Of a stretch of 64,000 nucleotides of DNA, positions 40,440-51,465 are shown one piece after another. This DNA is from Isotricha intestinalis. Lineage: Eukaryota; Ciliophora; Litostomatea; Vestibuliferida; Isotrichidae. The translations under genes were made by a program, and so were the position numbers. The stretch is taken from the NCBI GenBank assembly GCA_023807065.1, contig JAJJLU010000362.1, positions 1 to 64,000 of the forward strand. The letters are read 5' to 3'. The notes beneath the pieces are model-generated. The model had not been told where the DNA came from. It worked only from the letters and a program-made list of their open reading frames with translations, and made no database searches. Within the stretch, counting starts at the first letter, position 1. Each line of letters begins with the position of its first letter.

Positions 40440-40960
40440 TACAAAAAATGAAAATGATTTTAATTCTGAAATTCAAGAAATTTATATAAATATTGTTAAA
40501 AAAAATATTGATGATTATTATTATCCAAAAAAAGAGGGCAACGACTAATAATAGAATTCTATTTAAAAAAACAAATTTAAATAAAATCATATGATTTCGC
40601 AAATTTAGTAAATTTTCATTCAAATATTCTAACTAATATGAATCATATGTTTGCAGGATTAACTTTTTATTTATATTAAATATTATCAAATTTTATAACT
40701 CATAAAGTTAAAGATATGACAGTTTCAAGATTGTACTTCTTTAATAAAATTGAATTTATTTAATTTTATAACTCAAGTAAGTTTATTATAGTCAATTTTT
40801 TGTAATTATTCATCTTTATTTTTAAAATATATTTCTGGAAACTATGATGAAGTAGGGAAAAACATTGAACTAATCTTATTGTAAATGATAAAAGAATTTT
40901 GAATCAATTACATGAAATTCATATTTTGATACAAACATAGAACAATATTTCAATAAATAG
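40440..40960 (+). pseudogene. Decayed unidentified protein gene
   Basis: Coding-like fragments in shifting frames: NENDFNSEIQEIYINIVKKN then IDDYYYPKKEGND before TAA (40546); then from about 40588 SYDFANLVNFHSNILTNMNH followed by MFAGLTFYLY, TAA, and ILSNFITHKVKDMTVSRLYF, followed by more stops. The part NILTNMNHMFAG weakly recalls the BspA-like repeat (NVTNMSHMFxG), but this is too short to assign. The many Asp, Glu, His and Met residues are unlike random AT-rich sequence. Confidence 0.45.
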
Positions 40961-41062
40961 AAAGTTTATTTATTTTAAATAATTGATAAATTATTGTTAA
41001 GAATCTAATTAAATTGTTTTTTATAAAAAATAATTTATGTGTGATAAATAAATAATACTTTA

Positions 41063-44000
41063 TTAATCATCTAAATTAGTCCATTTATACATATAAGCAG
41101 CTTTATCTAATTCAGAAGAAGTAATTAAATATTGATTATCAAAAGAAAAGAAAATATTACTGATTTTCCCAATATGATCAGTTCTACATAAAAAATATTT
41201 ATCATCTTCATTAGCAGGATATTTAAATAACCTAATACAACCTAAAGTATCTCCAACAGCAACAATATCTTTTTCAGGATGTCTAACAATAATACATTCT
41301 TTAATAGTATCTTCATATATATGATGAATATTTTTTAAATTAGAAGAATATTTTAATCCATTTCCCATCCATTCCATATCAAAAAAACCTTTATTGTTAA
41401 TTACTTTTTTTTGCTGAATATCAATAACTAAAACTTCTTCTAAATAATCTTCTAATAAAATAAATGAACTTTCTTTAGAAAAATCAATAAATTTAATTCT
41501 TGTATTTAAATTTTGAACTTGATTTTTATGAATAAATCCATTTACAATGTCATAAACATCTAAAACAGGATTAGTATTTTCAATTAAAGAAGCAACAGCA
41601 ATTAATTTTTCATTAGGAGAAATTTTAACATCATTAATTTCTCCTGTTTGTAAATCAAAAATTGGTAATTTCTTAAATTTTCCTTCTTCACTAGTATCTA
41701 AAACACTTATAAAATTTTCAAAAACAATTAATAATTTTTTTTGATATTTAAAGTGATAAATATATTTAGCATTAACTTTAAAATCATAAGTATGAATAGA
41801 AGTAAAAGTTTTAATATTCCAAACACTTAATAATCCTTTAGAAGTAATAGAGAAAAAAAAATTAGAATTATTATCTAAAGATATTGAAATTGGAGGATCA
41901 TGATCTTGGAAATTTACATTTCCAATAGGAGTATTTAAAGTATTTGGATTAATAATTTGCATATCATCAGTTATTTGAAATTCTAATATATCTCCACTTT
42001 TAGTTCCAACTGCTATTTTATTCATACCTAAAGCTATACTTTGAACATTATTTTCAGGAGAAGCTAATATTTCTTTTAAAGGAATATCTATATTTTCATC
42101 TATTGTTCTAAAGATTTTAAATAATTTTAATTTTTGAGTTTTGTCATCTACTTTAAATAATATTACTCTTCCATCCATTGAACCAGAAACTAAAAAATTC
42201 ATTTCTTCATTTTTTTCTAATGCTATTATTGGACTATTATGATATTTATTTTTAGTTGTTAAATCTACTTTTTCTAATGTATATAAATTACCATCATCAC
42301 CAGATAATATTGAAAAAGATTTAAATGTTGCTATATTTAAAAATGAACATTTAATATATGAATCAGGATTTTCTTTATATATAACTTTAGTAATTTGATC
42401 AATTTTACTTTTTTCATCAACTAATAAATAACATCCATATTTATTTTCTTCAGTTAATTCATTTATTTTATTATCATCATTTAAATTATCATTATCTTCA
42501 TCACCGTAAGATTTTAATATTTTTAAAGGTATATTTCTATATTCTAAATAACATCCTCTTAAATTCCATAAAGCTAAATGTTGTATTCCAACAGTATAAA
42601 ATTCATCACTTGTAATTCCTACAAAATCCATATCTTTAATTTTTATAGGTAAACTTTGAATTAAAGTTGATGAAGCTATAACAGTAGAAGAATCAACATC
42701 AATAATAAATACAAAAGCATAATAATTTTTATGCAAACCATATCCAATCATTTTCTTTTTATTATAACTATATTTAATTATATTTATTACACAACAAAAA
42801 TTTATTGTGATTTTTGCCAAACTTAATTGTGTTGATATTTCCCATCTTGAAATTATTGCAGTTAATCCATTAAAAGCAATAGCAATTTCTTTTTTGTCAT
42901 ATGATAAAGTAAAAGTTGAAATTTCCATTTGATATTCATTATGATAATTTTCAATAGGAACAAAGAATTCTTGTAGCATTTCTCCTTTAGGAGAAATAGT
43001 TAAATAAACGATATAACTACTAATAGAATAAATTAGTCTATTACTATTATCATATTTAATATTATTTCTTTTATCATTTGCTCTCCTTCCATAAATATGA
43101 ACTAAATCTAATGAAATTTTAGTTTCTTCATCAAATAATCCATTATAAATATCTAAAAGAGAAACTCTATTTTTCCAAGTGGAAATTTTTAAAGCATTAA
43201 ATAAATCAATATTTAAAACATCCATGAAAGGATCATTAATTAAATGATTTAAAGGATAAAAGTCTAAATCCCAAAGAGAATCTTCATTCATAACAAACCA
43301 TTCAATAACACATTGATCAATTGAACTTGAAGTAAAAATAAATTTTTCATCTGTAGTTGATTCTATTTTTGATATTGAACCTATATGCCCTGCATAAGAT
43401 CTATTTGGACCCATTTCATCTAATGATATTTTTTCTATTATAAAATTATTTAATAATTCACTATCAAAAACTAATGATGATGATCTAAATAAATGTAATG
43501 TTCCTTCTTTACTTCCTGCTATTGAAGTAAATGAATGAAAACTTTGCCAAACAGAAGTTAATATTATTTTATCTCTCTCATTATTATTATTTTCATTATT
43601 ATTTAATAAATTTGTTTCTCTATCTGTGTATAAGGAATTTAAATTTCTTGAAAATATTGCTGAACTTGTTGTGAATTTAGGAAAATTTAAAGTATGTAAT
43701 TTTTCTTGATTAACAGTTATTTGATTTTTTGCTAAATCCCAAACAATAAATATAAAATTATTAGGATTATTATTTATTTCCTTTGTAAAAGATAATTGTT
43801 GATGTGTTATTAAAATAAATAAATCATCTTCACTAAAATCTATATGAGTAGAAGCAGTTTCCATTTTATTTAAATTAGTTAATTGATATTGATTATCTGG
43901 AATAGTGATGTCAATATATTTTAAATATAAATCATTACTCATAGTTCTTCTATTTACAATTTGTAATTTTTTACTTAGTCTTAGCATATATATTGAAATC

Positions 44001-47000
44001 ATATTTCCTCCTTGAGGTTTCCCATCTTTTGTTCTTTTATTATCATATGAAATTGCAAGGAAATCACCATGAGTACTAAATTTAGTTAATAAAACTGGAG
44101 TAATTCCTTGATTTTTAACATTTGAATTATTATTATAATATGACGTTGCCATTTGAATAAATTGTATTGGTTCTAAAGTTTGTAGTTTATAACCATATGA
44201 TTTATTATCTCTAATATCTTCTACTATTTCACAATTTATTATCATTACTTTACCATATATTGTTCCTATTGCTATTAATTTTCCATCATGGGAAAATGAT
44301 ATACATGTTGCTGAACTACCTAAATTTTTTATTGATATATTTTCTTTTCTTTCAAAATCATATATTCTTAAAGTTTGATCAACACTTATAATAACTATAA
44401 TAGGTAATAATGGATGAATTGCAAATCGAGTTCTATAATATTTTAAATTTAAATTAAATGAATATGGATATGAATAAATATGATTATATCTAACATTTAA
44501 TTCTGGTAAAGATGCATTTCTTAATGCAATATCACTTGAATTATTTCCACTATAATTATTATTATTAATTAAATCATTTGGATTACTTATATTTATTTCA
44601 ATTAAATCTCCACTTCTAGTTCCTAATAAAAAATATATTGTTCCTTTTTCACAAGTATAAATATCTAAAGATTGAATACCTTTAATTATATTTGAATTTT
44701 CTTCAGATGATATAAAACTTATTTCTTTAACACTATAAATGTCAATAATTCTTAAATTATTATAAAATTGATCCCAAATTTTAATTAAACCATCTTCACC
44801 AGTTGTAATAACATAATATTGAACATTACCATTATTTATTCCTAATTTTGTAGTTGTTTTTATACAATTAATTGAACCTTGATGAGCATTTGTTTTTAAT
44901 AATATAAATTTATTACAACTTATTCCAGTTATATCACCAAAATTAGAACCAATTATTATATCAGTTTCAACAGAATTTCCTAAAGAATAATCTAATAAAT
45001 CACAACATAAAAATATCTTCATTGATAATTTACCATCAATATTCTTAACTTCATCACTTTCAATTTGTTTTATTTTATGTAGCATATTTCCTTTAATATT
45101 CCAAATGGTAATTTTTTTATAACCTAAAGTAATAAAGTTATTTTCATTAGAATTAAAAGGTTTAACATAGAAAATAGGATAATTACCTAAATTACAAAAA
45201 ATAGGAGAAGTTCTATATTTAATACAAAAAATTTGTAAGGAATAAATTAAACCAAAGCCAATAGAAATTAAATATTCATCATTATATGAAAAAACTAAAT
45301 GTAAAATACCTTGTTGATGTCCTGTTTGAATAATATTTATAGTTTCTAAAGTTTCAATTACCCAAACTAAAATAATTGGATTATTACAAACTTCACCACT
45401 TGCTACTAAAGTATTTTTATTATTTAAAGCAATACATCCTATTTTTTCTTTATGACCTTGATAAACTTTTTGAACATTTTTAATAGGATTATAATTTATT
45501 ACAAATCTCGATAAGAAATATATAATTCTCTTACTACAAAATTTATGATTTTCATAAGGATTAAGTGAACTTTTAACTTGACTAAAATTTAATTGTTTAA
45601 TAATTTCATTAATGCTTTTTTTTTCCATATGTTCATTTAATATAGCTTTAATTAATTCAGTATTAGAATCATTTTTATCTTTAAAAGGATCTTCACTGTG
45701 TTCAAATATATGTAAATATCTTACACTATCTCTTCTTTCACAAACATGAGAACCATAAATATATTCCAATAATAAACAAGTTGGTGTTGGTAAGATTAAA
45801 GTATCTTTTTCAAAATTAGTCAAAGCTCTACTAAAAATATTATTTAAATTTGCATTCATAAATCCTCTTACTGAAATATTATTATCATATTTATTCCTAT
45901 TTGAAGAAGTTGTTGAATCATTAGAAAAAGAATAATTTAATTCACTAATTAAATTAACATCATTCATATTTATTTCTTCAATAAAATCACTTTCACTATT
46001 ATATATTTGTTTATTTCCAAAATCACTTTCAAAAGTAGTAATTGCATTTCTATCATTAATAACATTTTCAATTTTCCATTTACAAATCATTTGATCGTTT
46101 AAACCTGAAGAAATTAAAAATTCATCATCAGAAGTAATTTTCATAGTTTGAATATGACTAGAATGAACTCTAAAAATCATTCCTGAATTTTTATTTAATT
46201 CATTAGGATTTTTCCAAAAATGAATATTATCTAATTCATCAGAAGCACAAATAAAATTATGTTTAATTCCAATTAATAAAGTATTAGAAGTCATACTCAT
46301 AGATTTAGGAGAAATAATATATCTTCCATTGAAATTAATCCAAAAAGAAGTATTTAAATCTTCATCTCCTAAACCACTAACCATAAATTTATTTAAATCA
46401 ACAATAGTAAATTTCCAATTAGAAGTTAAAATAATCATTTTATTATAATCACCATCAAAATTAACACTCATAGGATAACCATCTTGAGTTTTTAAACTTT
46501 TAACCTTAACATATTTATTATTTTCAGCAGTTAATTCACAAATAAATAAATCTTTATCTTGAGTACAAACAACTAACATTTTATCATCAATTCCAAATTT
46601 AACTTCTGTTATTGTTTTATCTCCAAATATATCATATTTTTCTATTTCATTTTCCCAATTTAATCTAATAAATACTTCTCCTGTTGAACATCCTATTGCT
46701 GTTACAAATCCACTTTCTTTCATACAAACTGAATCTATTGATGTTATTGTTTTTCCTATTTTAATGTAGTCACTTGGTTCATTTGAATTTAAATTTATTA
46801 ATAATATTATTTGATTATCTCCTCCTATAATTAAATTATTGTCTACTTCATTTATTATTGAAAAAGAATTTATTGTTCCTTCTATTTTTATTATTGAATT
46901 AATTCTTTCATTTTGAATATTTTCTACATCTTTTATAAGTAATTCTACAATATCACCTTCATATGTTACTAATAATATTTTTGTTAAACTTACATCAATA

Positions 47001-48910
47001 TGATATAAGGTTAAACCTATTAATTTTAATTCTAATGAATTTAATTGTAATTCATATTTTTCTTGTAAAGTATCTTTATTTAATATATGTAAACCATTTA
47101 TTGCTGTTCCAATTATAATTCCAATTGAATGAGAATTTATTGCAACAACAGCAGATTTATATTTTGCTATTTGACGAATGAAACCAGAATTAACATTAAA
47201 TAAATTTACTTCTCCTGTCATATAACCCACTAAAATTGCAAAATTTGTATTTTTTAAAGTATTAGACATCATTAATAATTCTATTCTACTTCTACTATTA
47301 CTGTTACTATTATTATTTATATTTTCATTATTATTTTCTTTATCATTATTTTCATTATTTTCTTTCTTTTCATTTTCACTTTCATTTGTTTTTAAATAAC
47401 CAACATCTCCTTTAATCGCAAATATAGAAATCATTTCTTTTTTTGTTAAAGAAGGAGGTATTTGAATATAATAATTATTAATATTAGCATTTTTAATTTG
47501 AATAACTTGAATTTCTTTCGTTGAGCATAAAACAAAATTATTAATAACATCATTTTCATTATTATAATCAAAATATATCATACTAACATCTTGAACAATA
47601 TCTCCCATAGAAAAAGAATAAACAATAATATTTTTCCTCCAATTATATATTAAAATAGGAGAAGATTCTTTTTTTCCGCAAGTTAATAAAAAATCTTCAT
47701 CATAAGCAAAAGACAATAAATGAACACCATTTAAATGATAACCACTTAAGATTTGTAAAGTTTTTCTATTTGAACTTTCCCATATATGAATAGAAGGTCT
47801 ATTTGCTAATTCTCCACTTGCAACATATTCTCCTTTTTTAGGAGAAATTGCTATACTAATTACTTCATTTTGATGTGCTAAATAAAATTTTTGTTCATTA
47901 TATCTTACAAATAATTCAACTACTATTTTACCTATTGAATATATCAATATTGAATTTTGAGAAAAGTCTTTTTCAAATTGATTTGTAAATTGACCTGAAG
48001 AAAAAGAGAAATTTCCTCCATTAATATATTGACATGGTTTTTTTATATCATTTATTCTTATTCCATATACCCATTTTAATTTTAAATTATAATCTATTGT
48101 TGAATTATTGTATATTTGAGGCTTTTCTAATGATCTGTGATATACTAAACGCTTTGATGAATTTTTTATTATATTTTTAAATTTATCAAATCTTGGATTA
48201 TTTATTATTTTTGATGTTTCTAATGTATTTAAATAATATGATTGATTTTCTGAAAATTGATTTAAATTATCTATTAAATAATTTGATTTAAATTGATTAT
48301 ATAAGTCTTTTTGAATTTTAAATTCAATATATCCAAATTTAGTTTTGTTTTTATTTAAAATAGGATGAATTTTAAATAATTTAAAAAAAGTTTTCACTTC
48401 TTTAGATGTTGAAACAAATCTAATTAAATTATTTAATGTACTTCTTTCAGCTTGGAAAAAATAACCACTTAAATATTCTTCAACTTTAATTGTTGGAATT
48501 TGAGTACCAACTTTATGCATTTTAAAACAAGAAGCAATGCAGCTTTCAATCATATAACATAAATCAAAAAATGCTAATGATTGAATTAAATTAAAATCAT
48601 ATAATTCAAATAAGCATTTAACTTTTTCTTCTGTTGAACAATCACAAAATAAAATTAAACCTGAAAATAATTCAAAAGAATCAATTAAACCATTTGTATC
48701 TGTGTCCCATATTATAAATTCTTCATTATTTGGAAAAGTACCAAAAATTTGTTCAAATTCTGTAAAATTTATACTAAATGATTCACATACCATTTTGTAA
48801 TTTGCTAAATATTCTTTTAATTTAAAAAGAGAAATTCCTTTTAATTGACTACAATTTAATATTTCTATTTTTTGATAATCTTCATATAATTTTGAAATAA
48901 AATTTCCCAT
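41063..48910 (-). CDS. Giant EML-like WD40 protein with EF-hand
   Basis: A 2615-residue protein, the largest in the window. It starts MGNFISKL, a good N-myristoylation signal (G2, S6). A canonical EF-hand loop DTDTNGLIDSFE is at 69-80 with a second, poorer hand after it. A HELP-like segment (KWVYGIRINDIKKPCQYING) near 280-300 leads into repeated WD40 propellers that run to the C-terminus and number several (dozens of blades). Examples are GEYVASGELANRPSIHIWES and KNTLVASGEVCNNPIILVWV, both with the ASGE...P.I..W motif of EML proteins. Animal EML5 and EML6 have a similar three-module layout of about 2000 residues. It probably binds microtubules, perhaps at cilia or cortex, in a calcium- and membrane-linked way. 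The frame is unbroken, without introns. Confidence 0.9.
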   Translation of the reverse strand: MGNFISKLYEDYQKIEILNCSQLKGISLFKLKEYLANYKMVCESFSINFTEFEQIFGTFPNNEEFIIWDTDTNGLIDSFELFSGLILFCDCSTEEKVKCLFELYDFNLIQSLAFFDLCYMIESCIASCFKMHKVGTQIPTIKVEEYLSGYFFQAERSTLNNLIRFVSTSKEVKTFFKLFKIHPILNKNKTKFGYIEFKIQKDLYNQFKSNYLIDNLNQFSENQSYYLNTLETSKIINNPRFDKFKNIIKNSSKRLVYHRSLEKPQIYNNSTIDYNLKLKWVYGIRINDIKKPCQYINGGNFSFSSGQFTNQFEKDFSQNSILIYSIGKIVVELFVRYNEQKFYLAHQNEVISIAISPKKGEYVASGELANRPSIHIWESSNRKTLQILSGYHLNGVHLLSFAYDEDFLLTCGKKESSPILIYNWRKNIIVYSFSMGDIVQDVSMIYFDYNNENDVINNFVLCSTKEIQVIQIKNANINNYYIQIPPSLTKKEMISIFAIKGDVGYLKTNESENEKKENNENNDKENNNENINNNSNSNSRSRIELLMMSNTLKNTNFAILVGYMTGEVNLFNVNSGFIRQIAKYKSAVVAINSHSIGIIIGTAINGLHILNKDTLQEKYELQLNSLELKLIGLTLYHIDVSLTKILLVTYEGDIVELLIKDVENIQNERINSIIKIEGTINSFSIINEVDNNLIIGGDNQIILLINLNSNEPSDYIKIGKTITSIDSVCMKESGFVTAIGCSTGEVFIRLNWENEIEKYDIFGDKTITEVKFGIDDKMLVVCTQDKDLFICELTAENNKYVKVKSLKTQDGYPMSVNFDGDYNKMIILTSNWKFTIVDLNKFMVSGLGDEDLNTSFWINFNGRYIISPKSMSMTSNTLLIGIKHNFICASDELDNIHFWKNPNELNKNSGMIFRVHSSHIQTMKITSDDEFLISSGLNDQMICKWKIENVINDRNAITTFESDFGNKQIYNSESDFIEEINMNDVNLISELNYSFSNDSTTSSNRNKYDNNISVRGFMNANLNNIFSRALTNFEKDTLILPTPTCLLLEYIYGSHVCERRDSVRYLHIFEHSEDPFKDKNDSNTELIKAILNEHMEKKSINEIIKQLNFSQVKSSLNPYENHKFCSKRIIYFLSRFVINYNPIKNVQKVYQGHKEKIGCIALNNKNTLVASGEVCNNPIILVWVIETLETINIIQTGHQQGILHLVFSYNDEYLISIGFGLIYSLQIFCIKYRTSPIFCNLGNYPIFYVKPFNSNENNFITLGYKKITIWNIKGNMLHKIKQIESDEVKNIDGKLSMKIFLCCDLLDYSLGNSVETDIIIGSNFGDITGISCNKFILLKTNAHQGSINCIKTTTKLGINNGNVQYYVITTGEDGLIKIWDQFYNNLRIIDIYSVKEISFISSEENSNIIKGIQSLDIYTCEKGTIYFLLGTRSGDLIEINISNPNDLINNNNYSGNNSSDIALRNASLPELNVRYNHIYSYPYSFNLNLKYYRTRFAIHPLLPIIVIISVDQTLRIYDFERKENISIKNLGSSATCISFSHDGKLIAIGTIYGKVMIINCEIVEDIRDNKSYGYKLQTLEPIQFIQMATSYYNNNSNVKNQGITPVLLTKFSTHGDFLAISYDNKRTKDGKPQGGNMISIYMLRLSKKLQIVNRRTMSNDLYLKYIDITIPDNQYQLTNLNKMETASTHIDFSEDDLFILITHQQLSFTKEINNNPNNFIFIVWDLAKNQITVNQEKLHTLNFPKFTTSSAIFSRNLNSLYTDRETNLLNNNENNNNERDKIILTSVWQSFHSFTSIAGSKEGTLHLFRSSSLVFDSELLNNFIIEKISLDEMGPNRSYAGHIGSISKIESTTDEKFIFTSSSIDQCVIEWFVMNEDSLWDLDFYPLNHLINDPFMDVLNIDLFNALKISTWKNRVSLLDIYNGLFDEETKISLDLVHIYGRRANDKRNNIKYDNSNRLIYSISSYIVYLTISPKGEMLQEFFVPIENYHNEYQMEISTFTLSYDKKEIAIAFNGLTAIISRWEISTQLSLAKITINFCCVINIIKYSYNKKKMIGYGLHKNYYAFVFIIDVDSSTVIASSTLIQSLPIKIKDMDFVGITSDEFYTVGIQHLALWNLRGCYLEYRNIPLKILKSYGDEDNDNLNDDNKINELTEENKYGCYLLVDEKSKIDQITKVIYKENPDSYIKCSFLNIATFKSFSILSGDDGNLYTLEKVDLTTKNKYHNSPIIALEKNEEMNFLVSGSMDGRVILFKVDDKTQKLKLFKIFRTIDENIDIPLKEILASPENNVQSIALGMNKIAVGTKSGDILEFQITDDMQIINPNTLNTPIGNVNFQDHDPPISISLDNNSNFFFSITSKGLLSVWNIKTFTSIHTYDFKVNAKYIYHFKYQKKLLIVFENFISVLDTSEEGKFKKLPIFDLQTGEINDVKISPNEKLIAVASLIENTNPVLDVYDIVNGFIHKNQVQNLNTRIKFIDFSKESSFILLEDYLEEVLVIDIQQKKVINNKGFFDMEWMGNGLKYSSNLKNIHHIYEDTIKECIIVRHPEKDIVAVGDTLGCIRLFKYPANEDDKYFLCRTDHIGKISNIFFSFDNQYLITSSELDKAAYMYKWTNLDD

Positions 48911-49100
48911 TTAAATAATTAATATTTAATTAAATTTATTAATTTTTTTAATGTTACATAAATGATAAATATTGAAATTATCGTTAATAAATTTTTAAAA
49001 ATAAAAATCATATATTAAACTTTTTTTTACAGAATATAAAAATTATATATCATTCATTTAATAAAATACACTTTAATTTAATAAAAAATAATAAAAATTA

Positions 49101-50873
49101 ATGGAAAATCAATTCAATAACGATATTTTTAAAGAGCTTTTTAAAGAATTTCCAGATTCTAATAGTTCAAGAAGAGTAATTGAGAAAAAAAAAGTAACAA
49201 TTCCAAGAAGAAGTCCAATTCAATCAATTACTAAATTACATGAATTTGAAATTAATAATATTCAAGGCACAATGTCTTTAAAAAATTATTCAAATATTGA
49301 AAATTTATTAAATGTTCAAAATTCTTTAATCAAATTTAATTTTGATGAAAAAGAAGGTAATATATTTTATAAAAAAGTAAATGATTCCGAATTAAAAATT
49401 GCTTATTATGAAATTTTTAATAATCATAATTTAATTTTTACATATTTATTAAACCCAAATATTTCTTATTTATTTACACCAGATAAAAAAAATGAAAAAG
49501 AACCAGATTTAAATTCTTGTTTTGGAGTACGTTATTATAGAAAATCCCCAAAATTAAAATCACCATATTTTACATTATTAAAAGATAAAGAAGGTTATTT
49601 TATATTAGAAAAAAATAAAGAAATTTTAGATAATGAAGGAAAAACATTTTACAACGAAGAATTAAATTGTTTTAGAATAATGGAAGATAATATATTTTCA
49701 AGATATAAATTAAAAGACAATTCATCGAATGATTATCCTACTTTAGTAGGAGAACATTTAATTGAATTATTAGGTTTTAGTTATTCATTAACTTTAGAAA
49801 ATATAGAATCAATTGAATTTTTACCAATTTTTTTTCAAGAAAAAAATGAAATGATTGATTTAAATAATTTAATCAAAGAAGATAAAATTCATAATAAATT
49901 ATATATATTACCGATATTATATAATGGAGTTATTTCTGTTTTATATTCTTTTAATTCAAAAGAAGGAAAAAAAAATTTTTTATGTGATCCTTCTCATTAT
50001 CATTTTAAAGAAGGTAGTTTATTTGCTAATCTTGAAAAAGAAGGAAATCAAATTCAATTAATTCCTGAATTAGATCTTCAAAAATTTAATTCTTCAGGAA
50101 TGTGGTTTATTATTCAAATGTGTGTAATCTTAAATAAGAAAATTGAATGGGAAAATGATTATAAATATAATAATGCTAATGATATTTTTATTGGAATAAC
50201 TAATAAATCTTTTTTCAGAGATATTCTTAATTGTTATGGTGATCATGTTTATTTACCTAAAAAAATTATAGAATTTGTTCCAGATGTTAAAAACATTATT
50301 TACAATGATGATTATATATATTTTATTTCCAAAAATTCATATGTTAAAATATATAAAAAAGTATTTTTAAATCATTTTATAGATATTCATAATTTATTAT
50401 CATATATATATAATTTTCGTTTAATATCATCTCCTTTTTATATTATTGAAGAATTTCAACAAACTTTAGAAGAATTACATGAAAAATTATTATTGGTTAA
50501 GTTAAATTTAAATTTATTAGAAATAAATGGGAATCAAAATAAAAGTCTTTTAAAAGATTTTGTTATAATAATTAAAAATCTTCAAGTTTTAAATCAATTA
50601 ATATTAGATAATGCAATCACTATTTTAAGATGTAAATCAAATTTAATATATAATAATAATACTAATGAGAAAATAAAAGATGAAATAGAAATAAAAGAAT
50701 ATGGAATGTCAAAATTAATGGTTTCTACTTATTTCTTTGAATTTATAGTTAAAAATTTGAAAGAATATTTTCAAAAATTAGAACAATATTTTTTTTTCCA
50801 TTCTAATAAAGTTAGCTCTAAAATTCTTTTTCCAATTTTAGGATTGCTTTTTAAAGAACCTTTAAATAAATAA
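49101..50873 (+). CDS. Hypothetical protein with papain-fold-like pattern
   Basis: A 590-residue protein, divergent from the EML-like gene by 190 bases. The N-terminus is basic (RRVIEKKKVTIPRRS, 24-38). The middle (about 230-360) reads FLPIFFQEKNEMIDL, LYILPILYNGVISVLYSFN, FLCDPSHYHFKEGSLF and QLIPELDLQKFNSSGMWFII. The order strand, DPS-H, then Gln/Asn-Ser-Ser-Gly-x-Trp resembles the core of Ulp1/YopJ-like cysteine peptidases with the catalytic Cys replaced by Ser. I consider this only a suggestion. The C-terminal 170 residues are helical. It may be an inactive member or unrelated. Confidence 0.6.
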   Translation: MENQFNNDIFKELFKEFPDSNSSRRVIEKKKVTIPRRSPIQSITKLHEFEINNIQGTMSLKNYSNIENLLNVQNSLIKFNFDEKEGNIFYKKVNDSELKIAYYEIFNNHNLIFTYLLNPNISYLFTPDKKNEKEPDLNSCFGVRYYRKSPKLKSPYFTLLKDKEGYFILEKNKEILDNEGKTFYNEELNCFRIMEDNIFSRYKLKDNSSNDYPTLVGEHLIELLGFSYSLTLENIESIEFLPIFFQEKNEMIDLNNLIKEDKIHNKLYILPILYNGVISVLYSFNSKEGKKNFLCDPSHYHFKEGSLFANLEKEGNQIQLIPELDLQKFNSSGMWFIIQMCVILNKKIEWENDYKYNNANDIFIGITNKSFFRDILNCYGDHVYLPKKIIEFVPDVKNIIYNDDYIYFISKNSYVKIYKKVFLNHFIDIHNLLSYIYNFRLISSPFYIIEEFQQTLEELHEKLLLVKLNLNLLEINGNQNKSLLKDFVIIIKNLQVLNQLILDNAITILRCKSNLIYNNNTNEKIKDEIEIKEYGMSKLMVSTYFFEFIVKNLKEYFQKLEQYFFFHSNKVSSKILFPILGLLFKEPLNK

Positions 50874-51065
50874 ATAAAATTAATGGGTTTGTTTGAATAT
50901 TATTTAAAAAACTATTATAAAAATATGTTAATTTTAAATTTACTTTAATTTATCTTTTAACTATAATTTATGAATGATATTTATAATTATAAAATATAAT
51001 GATTAAAAATTAATATATAATATATATAATCAATTTTCAAATTATGATAAACCAATTATTTGATT

Positions 51066-51330
51066 TGTTTTGAACATATTTTTACTATTTATTTATCTAA
51101 AAGAAATCCAAATACTATAGTAATAATAAATTCACCAGCTCAAATATTTATATTAGAAAAAATAATAAAAATATAATATACTTAAGAAATAAGATGTGTT
51201 AATGTATAACATCAATTTTCAAAATATCATTGAATATGTTTTAATAAGAATAAGTATTATAAGGTTTTTTTTAGTTATTTTCTAAAGGAAAACGAAATTG
51301 TTTTTAAGGTTTACTTCTTTTTTTCTTATT
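51066..51330 (+). pseudogene. Possible decayed gene fragment
   Basis: One frame reads FEHIFTIYLSKRNPNTIVII, NSPAQIFILEKIIKI, TAA, YT, TAA, EIRCVNV, TAA, HQFSKYH, TGA, ICFNKNKYYKVFFSYFLKEN and continues to about 51330. The frame is kept across four stops and the composition is protein-like, but no family is recognised and no second line of evidence is available. Confidence 0.35.
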
Positions 51331-51465
51331 TTTTTAATTCTTTTTTCTTAAGTAAATTTATAAATTTTTTTTGAATAGGAGATTATAATTATTTTAGGTA
51401 AATTTATAATTAAAATATAATATTAAAAAAACTTTATTATTTTATTTTGAGATTAAAAAAAGAAA

